Positions 58,446 to 64,000 of a DNA stretch of 64,000 nt are shown in pieces. Origin of the DNA: Desemzia sp. RIT 804 (GTDB lineage: Bacteria; Bacillota; Bacilli; Lactobacillales; Carnobacteriaceae); assembly GCF_016892605.1 (NCBI RefSeq), contig NZ_JAFEMV010000001.1, positions 806,001 through 870,000 on the forward strand, in the 5' to 3' direction. The notes beneath the pieces were generated by a model. It saw nothing but the letters and a program-made list of their open reading frames with translations. It ran no database searches and was not told the DNA's origin. The translations under genes were made by a program, and so were the position numbers. Every line of letters starts with the position of its first letter. Within the stretch, counting starts at the first letter, position 1.

Positions 58446-58586
58446 TTATTTCTTTCGAAGCAACTCTTTTAATTCTTCTAAAGAGTCCATCATTTTATTG
58501 ATTATTTTTTCTAATCGAACCAATAAATAAATAGTTATAAAAACAGGAAATCCAATATTCGAAATAAAGTTTCCCCATTCTTCCAT
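58446..58586 (-). CDS. YvrJ-like small membrane protein
   Basis: 46 residues from ATG 58586 after GGAGAGG. WGNFISNIGFPVFITIYLLV and RLEKIINKMMDSLEELKELL match the YvrJ pattern: one membrane helix and a charged helix. YvrJ-type proteins often lie beside holin or bacteriocin-release genes. It may act as a holin for the leaderless hydrolases that follow; this is inferred from the operon. Confidence 0.75.
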   Translation of the reverse strand: MEEWGNFISNIGFPVFITIYLLVRLEKIINKMMDSLEELKELLRKK

Positions 58587-58815
58587 AAGCACCTCTCCTT
58601 CTCCCTTGATTACACATAACGAGTAGTTTATTGACAAAGAATATCTCTTTAAAAAGTTGAAAATTGCCAAATCGTAGAAATACAGCAGCAAATCATACAG
58701 TTACAAACTACTTTTTATATGAATAACGCGTTTCGATTACTCTTTATGTGTAATTACACTTTACTACCCATTCTGAAGATAGTCAACATTTTTTACTCAA
58801 AATGATGTAATTTTG

Positions 58816-58844
58816 TTTATTTTTTGTTTCGATACGTGTATAAT
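58816..58844 (+). promoter_or_regulatory. Promoter of the XRE-ImmA operon
   Basis: TTTATT, 17-bp spacer, TATAAT (58839-58844). The similar stretches GTTTCGATTA (58731) and GTTTCGATAC (58827) lie in this intergenic region and may be operators for the XRE protein and the divergent lysis-like operon. Confidence 0.65.
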
Positions 58845-58874
58845 AATGGTAGAAACTACTAATAGAGGTGCACT

Positions 58875-59234
58875 ATGGATACTCATAAATTAAAAGAACT
58901 CCGCAAATCCAAACGATTGACGCAAGAAGAAATGGCTGAAATACTAGAGGTGGCTCGAACAACCTATGCTAATTATGAACAAGGAACAAGAGAACCAGAT
59001 AATAATATACTGAATAAATTAGCCGATTATTTCCAAGTCTCTACCGATTATCTTTTAGGACGGGATGTTCCAAAGTGGGCGACACCAGAAGATCTCATTG
59101 ACTTAGAAGAAATTTTAAATAATAATGTTCATATGGCTTATGGGGGAGAAGATTTAACAGAAGAAGATAAACAACGCGTACAAGACGTTCTAAAAGCGGT
59201 ATTCTGGGACAGGCTAAAAAAAAGAAGGGATTAA
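58875..59234 (+). CDS. XRE-family regulator (ImmR/SlrR-like)
   Basis: 119 residues. HTH LKELRKSKRLTQEEMAEILE, VARTTYANYEQGTREPDNNI, then KLADYFQVSTDYLLGRD, the classical phage-repressor type. The C-terminal part (LTEEDKQRVQDVLKAVFWDR) follows the RapGH/ImmR pattern. The next gene is an ImmA-type protease that touches it. The pair is divergent from the lysis-like operon and probably represses it until the protease cleaves the repressor. Confidence 0.9.
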   Translation: MDTHKLKELRKSKRLTQEEMAEILEVARTTYANYEQGTREPDNNILNKLADYFQVSTDYLLGRDVPKWATPEDLIDLEEILNNNVHMAYGGEDLTEEDKQRVQDVLKAVFWDRLKKRRD

Positions 59235-59678
59235 ATGAGTGAGAATTGGAATAACCTGATTCAACAATTATATAGGGATTACAAAACTTATGATCCGTTT
59301 AGTTTAGCGGAAAGTGAAGGCATAGACGTTCTTTTTGTGCCCTTTGGAGAAACACCGAAAGGGGAAACCGTTCGATTTAAAGAAGAAACTCTTGTGCTGC
59401 TCAATGAAAGTTTAATGGAAGCCAACGAACGGTACTTTGTATTAGCTCATGAATTGTATCATGCTCTTGAACATGAAAACCTTAGTGCTTACTATACGAC
59501 GCAAAGAAATGGAAAAGGAACGCTTGAAAGAGAAGCCAGTATTTTTGCCGGAAATTTAATGCTAGCCTTATACAAAGAAGATTACGGCTATCCACCAGAA
59601 ACTTTTCAACAACTGCAAAATCTTTATGGTGTTGCTGAAGATATAGAACCTTACTTAATAAAAAAATTTTTCTTTTAG
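59235..59678 (+). CDS. ImmA/IrrE-family metallopeptidase
   Basis: 147 residues. Zinc motif FVLAHELYHALEHE (HExxH, about residue 75) and the downstream REASIFAGNLMLAL (Glu/Ala-rich third ligand region) identify the ImmA/IrrE family. ImmA of ICEBs1 cleaves the repressor ImmR on DNA damage or quorum signals. Its ATG follows the XRE stop directly. It likely controls the XRE protein and through it the lysis-like operon. Confidence 0.92.
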   Translation: MSENWNNLIQQLYRDYKTYDPFSLAESEGIDVLFVPFGETPKGETVRFKEETLVLLNESLMEANERYFVLAHELYHALEHENLSAYYTTQRNGKGTLEREASIFAGNLMLALYKEDYGYPPETFQQLQNLYGVAEDIEPYLIKKFFF

Positions 59679-59751
59679 AAAAGTTCATTTTTATGAATAT
59701 TTTTTTAAACTTTCGTTTGTCAAATTAAGTTAGACAAATGAAATAACCTAG

Positions 59752-59791
59752 AAAAGCACGGATTATCGTAATTTTGATAATCCGTGCTTTT
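59752..59791. terminator. Terminator after the ImmA gene
   Basis: Exact arms AAAAGCACGGATTATC and GATAATCCGTGCTTTT with an 8-nt loop. Confidence 0.9.
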
Positions 59792-59860
59792 CTTATTTAA
59801 ATCTATTCTCCAACCATACCATCGTTATCTCTATCGTCCATATATTGGGATAACCAATGA

Positions 59861-60796
59861 TCACTTGTGATCGGCATAGAATATCCAGCTGCTTTTTGCT
59901 TCTTTAATAGTAACATTCCCATTTACATTCGTATCTACAGAGGAAACATCTCCACCCGCAGGAGTACTTAGTGTGGCAGAGTCTGGTACTGAGGAGTCAG
60001 TAGATGATGAAGAGTCATGTTCTACTGTTAATCCTTGCTGCACATTGTATTCATCGGGGTTAATATTATCGAATTCATCCACTACTTGGTTACCATTAAC
60101 CGTATAAGCATATTTATAACTACTTGGAATTTGAGCAGTTGTATTTGGATAAGTAATAATCGCTTCGAAATCGGTTGCGCCACCCGCTTGTTGAATCGTT
60201 CGTCCCATATAAGCTTGATCCCCATGACGGTTCAGTACGCTATCTTGCGGTGTAATATTATAGGCATTGGCCACACCGCCTAAAGAATCGGCAATGATAT
60301 GTCCTTCGTCCAGACTTGAATCTTCTGTCCCAGGTACTTTGGCTTCATCACCGTAGTAGTGTCCGTTTGAGTTAACAGGTTCAGTGGAATCATCTTGCAC
60401 AATTATTTCACTTGCGACCACACGAACTAATTGACCGTATTCATTCGTATAAGCCCAATATTCTTTATCACAATTTCTATATCCACGACAACGTTAGCTT
60501 GACGATAGTCAGATAAATCCCCACCATTCACTTCAATTAGCGTATAATCATCATGAAGATACAGACAACTGTTTTTCTTCAGCTGGTTCTGATTCTGTGC
60601 TTGCAATTTCTTCTGGTTTTTCGCTCTCTTCACTTTCCTCAGATTCCTGACTAGACAATTCCTCTTCTTTTGATTCTGTTTCAATAATCGATTCGGTCGA
60701 TTTAGATTCGATTACCTCTTCCCTTGCTTCTCCTGTTGGTGTACAGGCACTAAGTAGTAAATACTACTTGCTATCAGTAACAACCGTGCTCTTCAT
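59861..60796 (-). pseudogene. DNA/RNA non-specific endonuclease lipoprotein, multiply broken
   Basis: Three fragments align to one gene. From ATG 60796: MKSTVVTDSK, TAG, YLLLSACTPTGEARE (lipobox LSAC), then a Glu/Ser-rich linker. After a frameshift near 60555 comes DDYTLIEVNGGDLSDYRQAN, VVVD. After another near 60480 comes EYWAYTNEYGQLVRVVASEI, and DEGHIIADSLGGVANAYN with the nuclease DxGH-type motif. One stop and two frameshifts mean it is dead or badly sequenced. Such secreted nucleases degrade extracellular DNA. Confidence 0.82.
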
Positions 60797-60954
60797 ATCA
60801 TTACAATATTTGCTTCTTTGCTTTTTCAAAATATTAAGTAATACTACATAATATAATTTTTTAAAAATAGATTTATAGACCCCATTTAGTAAACATTTTC
60901 TGTTTTTATTTATACTAAAAAAGAAAAACAATATCTTTTAGGTCTTGTTAAACT

Positions 60955-61266
60955 TTATTTATTTCTTGTTTCTATGTAGTCTATCAAGTTATATTCGGTT
61001 GCTAATTTTTTTGAAAAAGGAATTTCTTTTTTATTACGTAATAACTCAAAAAAGCTATGTTCATTCTCAGAGGCTTCTTTAATCGATATAACTTTACTTT
61101 TATGAACTATTTGTATATTAGTAGCAAAATAATAAGAATCATTTGTGGTAATAGACATGCGTAAAGCATCTCCAAAAATAATATCAGGAGATAATTCATA
61201 ACGCTCTTTAAGGTCCACTAAAAATATGTTGCTATCACTATACACCTTAATTATATTTCGACTCAC
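60955..61266 (-). CDS. Small protein of unknown function
   Basis: 103 residues with ribosome site AAGGAGGG. Beta-rich start (RNIIKVYSDSNIFLVDLKER), middle GDALRMSITTNDSYYFATNI and a helical, charged end (KKLATEYNLIDYIETRN). I recognise no family. It is divergent from the exonuclease-BRCT gene, 155 bp away. Confidence 0.5.
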   Translation of the reverse strand: MSRNIIKVYSDSNIFLVDLKERYELSPDIIFGDALRMSITTNDSYYFATNIQIVHKSKVISIKEASENEHSFFELLRNKKEIPFSKKLATEYNLIDYIETRNK

Positions 61267-61421
61267 TGTATTGTGACCCTCCTTTCTTTATACGACTATC
61301 TTAGCTTAAGTATAACAATATACATCATCCAACTGTTTATCTTTTTAAGAAAAATATACTATATATTTAAAAGGGATAAAACATGTTATATTTATTGTAA
61401 ACTTACTAAGGGGGTTATAAA

Positions 61422-62432
61422 ATGTTCGATATAAAAATCGGTTTCGAAAGTTCAAACTTAATAGAAACAGCCAAGAAAGAAAAAACAGTTCGAGATTTTA
61501 AAGGTAAGAGTCTAATTAATTTCCCTTCCGAATATACATTGATTGATATAGAAACTACTGGATTAGACCCTAGATTTGATTCTATTATTGAAATAGGCGC
61601 AATTAAAATTAGAGAAAATGAAGTTTTGGGTAGCTATAACACATTAATAAAAACTACTGATACTTATGAAGACGTTAATACAAAGACAAAATATGTGAGT
61701 TCTTTTATTACTAAGTTAACGGGGATTAATAATGAAATGATTGAGAAAGAAGGTATTTCTGAGCGCAAGGCAATTGAAGAGTTTCTAAATTTCATTCAAG
61801 ATGATATTTTAGTCGGTTATAATGTTAACTTTGATATTAATTTCCTCTACGATTCGTCACTTCAATATATGAATATACCTATGACTAATAACTTTATAGA
61901 TGTTATGAGAATTGCAAGAAAACACCTAAAAGAAATGAAACATCATAGATTAAAAGATTTGATTAAATACTACGATATTTCAGATGAAAATCATCATAGA
62001 GCTATAAGAGATTGTTATATTACAGGAGAAGTCTTCAATAATCTAAGAACGCAAATTGAATCAGAGGTTGGTCTAGAGGAATTCACAAAATATTCTAGGG
62101 AAAATAGCAGAGCTGTAAAAGCTAGAGATATAGATGCTCATAATAAGGATTTTGATACTGATAACCCTTTTTACGGAAAATATCTGGTTTTTACTGGTAA
62201 GTTAGAAAACATGATCCGAAAAGATGCTATGCAATTGGTTAAAAATCTAGGAGGAGAACCTCAAGACGGGGTTACTAAGGAAACTAATTACCTGGTCTTA
62301 GGAGACATATCTTATAGCAAAAATGTCAAAGGAAATGTTACGGCTAAGCAAAAAAAAGCAGAAAAATTGAAGTTAGAAGGTCAAGACATAGACGTCATAT
62401 CCGAAAATGTGTTCTATGATATGTTACCGTGA
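61422..62432 (+). CDS. DnaQ-like 3'-5' exonuclease with C-terminal BRCT domain
   Basis: 336 residues. DEDDh motifs: YTLIDIETTGLDPRFDSIIE (first Asp and Glu), LVGYNVNFDINFLYD (second Asp) and ENHHRAIRDCYITG (His and last Asp). After a linker, the BRCT domain FYGKYLVFTGKLENMIRKDA, LVKNLGGEPQDGVTKETNYL, VLG resembles that of NAD-dependent DNA ligase. Such proteins may process 3' ends in repair or plasmid replication. The gene has a GGGGG-type ribosome site and appears intact. Confidence 0.9.
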   Translation: MFDIKIGFESSNLIETAKKEKTVRDFKGKSLINFPSEYTLIDIETTGLDPRFDSIIEIGAIKIRENEVLGSYNTLIKTTDTYEDVNTKTKYVSSFITKLTGINNEMIEKEGISERKAIEEFLNFIQDDILVGYNVNFDINFLYDSSLQYMNIPMTNNFIDVMRIARKHLKEMKHHRLKDLIKYYDISDENHHRAIRDCYITGEVFNNLRTQIESEVGLEEFTKYSRENSRAVKARDIDAHNKDFDTDNPFYGKYLVFTGKLENMIRKDAMQLVKNLGGEPQDGVTKETNYLVLGDISYSKNVKGNVTAKQKKAEKLKLEGQDIDVISENVFYDMLP

Positions 62433-62503
62433 CTATTATTAAACCAAGTAAAAAAGGATACTCTTATTGCGAACTAAGATCAGTTAATAATACTTAAACA
62501 AGG

Positions 62504-62548
62504 AACACCTCTAGTGAATGCATTTAAAATGCATTCACTAGAGGTGTT
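62504..62548. repeat. 21-bp inverted repeat with 3-nt loop
   Basis: Exact 21-bp arms starting AACACCTCTAGTGAATGCAT with loop TAA; with one mismatch the pairing extends outward by about 8 bp (ACAAG/CTTGT). It may end the exonuclease transcript, but no T-run follows. The inner CTAGTG..TGCAT recalls the palindrome at 11031. Confidence 0.75.
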
Positions 62549-62729
62549 ACTTGTTGTAACAAAAAGCTTAATTAACCAGTATCAAAAACAATCGATTATG
62601 AGACAAAGGAAAAAGCACCCTCCTTGTACCGAAAGATGGGTTTTTTCGGTTTCAAAAGCCATCTCACTATCTATAGGCCTTTAACCACCCTTTGTAATAC
62701 AATAAAGATAAAAAAAGGGGATGAGGACC

Positions 62730-62925
62730 ATGAGTGGCGATGTCTACGGCTATGCGCGCGTCAGCACGCAGCACCAAGGACCTGATCGATCTCGTCAGCT
62801 ACTTCGAGGAGCAGGATGTGAAGCTGGTCAGCCTGAAGGAGAACTTCGATACGAGCCCCCCACAAGGGCGGCTTAGTATGACCGTCTTCCAGGCCTTCAG
62901 CCAGTTCGAGCGCAGTTCTATTTGA
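62730..62925 (+). pseudogene. Serine recombinase fragment, GC-rich foreign DNA
   Basis: From ATG 62730 the frame reads MSGDVYGYARVSTQ, then shifts to STKDLIDLVSYFEEQDVKLV, SLKENFDTSPPQGRL, MTVFQAFSQFER and ends. The middle of the catalytic domain is missing, fusing the two halves at STQ/STK, and the C-terminal HTH is lost. The bases here are about 60% GC against about 35% around it, and the codons are GC-ending, so the piece came from a different host. Confidence 0.85.
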
Positions 62926-62942
62926 TTATCTTATCATTTAGT

Positions 62943-63503
62943 TTATGTCTCATCAGGTAATCTAGTGTCTTCTTGTTTAGGGTAAATCAATTTTGGTCCA
63001 TTTACGACAGCTGTTGCGCCGTACATTCCTATTTCATGAAGAATTGTTTTTTTCTCTGTCATGATGTGGCGAACCATTAATCCTTTTAACGTCAACGTAT
63101 TTGAAATCAAAAGCCGGTGGCATCGCCAAGGAACGCTTTCAGAACACATGTAGCAAACGCGTTCTTTCCTATCGATTTCTATCAACTTCTTTATCCCTTT
63201 CTCATACTCTTCTGTTAAACTGTATGCCGCATAATTGCGAAAAGAGGTGTTTCTCCATCCGTCTATCAACGACTCATCGATTTCCCTATTTTTCTTTCTT
63301 CTGCCGCCCAATTCGGGCATATGAAGGTAATGGATAGATTGATCTGGCAGCCATTTCTCCATGTTCTCTTTATTGAACTGAGGCAACCGCTTACTGCCTG
63401 GATAAGCACGAACATCGATCAACATTTCTATCTTGTATGCTTTAAGCAATGATAAAAGTTCTTCGGTGCTGTGTGTTGAATGCCCAACTGTATAAATCTC
63501 CAT
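62943..63503 (-). CDS. DUF488-family protein
   Basis: 186 residues. MEIYTVGHSTHSTEELLSLL, LIDVRAYPGSKRLPQFNKEN and YMCSESVPWRCHRLLIS with conserved cysteines and CHR are diagnostic of DUF488. The biochemical role of the family is unknown. Intact, between two resolvase remnants, without obvious operon partners. Confidence 0.88.
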   Translation of the reverse strand: MEIYTVGHSTHSTEELLSLLKAYKIEMLIDVRAYPGSKRLPQFNKENMEKWLPDQSIHYLHMPELGGRRKKNREIDESLIDGWRNTSFRNYAAYSLTEEYEKGIKKLIEIDRKERVCYMCSESVPWRCHRLLISNTLTLKGLMVRHIMTEKKTILHEIGMYGATAVVNGPKLIYPKQEDTRLPDET

Positions 63504-63603
63504 CTTGAGTCCGCCTTTCTTGCCACCTTTAAAAGGTTAGCTTCTCTGTACCTCTTATTCTTGTCTTTCTTTCAGCTTGAATCAATAGATAGGTATGATT
63601 TTC

Positions 63604-63806
63604 TTATGATCCAGGGATTGGCTCTACTAGTAGTGCGTGCTCATTATTGTCATAATAAGTAACTTGTTTTGATACTAAATCGCTTGCCCAAAATGGAACT
63701 CCAACTTCTCCAGTTAACTCACAAATAGCGGTTTTGTCTATGGAACCTGAATATGGGGAATCCCCTGTCTCTATTGGGTTAGGTAGGTCAGTTTCCGCTT
63801 GTGGCG
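63604..63806 (-). pseudogene. Unidentified gene remnant overlapping the recombinase end
   Basis: On minus a frame without a start codon reads [55 protein letters not shown] and stops at 63604. It overlaps the last codons of the recombinase in another frame. I do not recognise it. It looks like the tail of a gene interrupted by the recombinase module. Confidence 0.35.
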
Positions 63807-64000
63807 GGTCAAGGTACTCTTACTAATTCCAGTCATCTTCTCCACCTCTGTGTAGGAGTGAGTCTCTAGGAGACTCATAGCCAGAGTGATCTGCTGTTGA
63901 GAGAACTTTTTTGGACGACCTTCTCGGTATCCTGGTCGCTGTTTAGCAATCTCTTTCCCTTCTTGAGTTCGTTCTACGATTAGGTCACGTTCAAAGTCCG
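63771..64000 (-). CDS. Serine recombinase (resolvase), C-terminal part, cut by window edge
   Basis: About 76 residues are visible. [20 protein letters not shown] is the end of the catalytic domain and long E-helix; [40 protein letters not shown] is the HTH of resolvases/invertases (Tn552/PinR type). The rest lies beyond 64000. It may be the plasmid's multimer resolvase or belong to a transposon. Sequence composition is native, unlike the fragment at 62730. Confidence 0.88.
   Translation of the reverse strand, partial: DFERDLIVERTQEGKEIAKQRPGYREGRPKKFSQQQITLAMSLLETHSYTEVEKMTGISKSTLTRHKRKLTYLTQ

Noticed and set aside
55379..59678. A prophage
   Set aside because: Only lysis-like and repressor genes are present; no portal, terminase, capsid or tail genes occur in the window.

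Overview
The window looks like a large part of a conjugative plasmid from a low-GC Gram-positive bacterium of the order Lactobacillales. Evidence: strong AGGAGG ribosome sites, TTG starts, an enterococcal-type NADH peroxidase, Lgt, a RepA_N initiator, a Trs/Tra (pSK41-like) transfer region and a MobA/MobL relaxase. I cannot fix the genus. The first and last genes are cut by the window edges.

Layout. 0-5 kb: MarR-nitroreductase-monooxygenase operon, then small cassettes (broken GNAT, Hsp33-like chaperone with MerR, intact GNAT). 5-11 kb: a metal/redox island (P1B ATPase, HMA metallochaperone, lgt, membrane protein, Crp/FNR-like regulator, Dps) in which five promoters carry FNR-type boxes with identical spacing. 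11-18 kb: IS3 remnant, SOS-controlled YolD-UvrX mutagenesis operon, orphan glycine-betaine binding protein behind an IS30 scar, NADH peroxidase, complete IS30-family element. 18-20 kb: RadC-like protein, small genes and a large structured inverted-repeat block. 20-36 kb: transfer region on the minus strand (TopB, TrsL-A homologues, a protein with four ribbon-helix-helix-like segments, MobA/MobL relaxase) with oriT at 35506-35545. 36-40 kb: ArdC-like antirestriction protein, RepA_N initiator, RHH protein, RelE-type toxin-antitoxin. 40-45 kb: cadCD cassette, a PHP-ATPase defence-like cassette with a tRNA-like sequence, and a frameshifted tyrosine recombinase. 45-50 kb: NiCo riboswitch with a P1B-4 ATPase, fetAB, cupin. 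50-55 kb: decayed genes, a short predicted RNA, parS-like iterons, parA and parB-like genes. 55-60 kb: a lysis-like operon (YvrJ-like, GH73-LysM, PG-binding/DUF1906) divergent from XRE-ImmA. 60-64 kb: broken secreted nuclease, DnaQ-BRCT protein, resolvase remnants, DUF488 protein.

Most striking observation: seven copies of a 30-bp dyad site (1954, 4405, 5009, 11271 on plus; 40465, 41671, 44930 on minus), several with a conserved 26-bp flank, sit exactly at the edges of accessory cassettes (GNAT, Hsp33/MerR, metal island, cadCD, PHP-ATPase). They resemble the Xer/pdif module logic known from Acinetobacter but have a different sequence. The central bases fall into classes that match between the two clusters (1954/44930, 5009/41671, 11271/40465). 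A small tyrosine recombinase, broken here by a one-base frameshift, adjoins the last site. Other points of interest are a four-copy mini-RHH gene family in which two copies have TAA at the same codon 28, a split VirD4 coupling protein, and an EssB-like TrsF.
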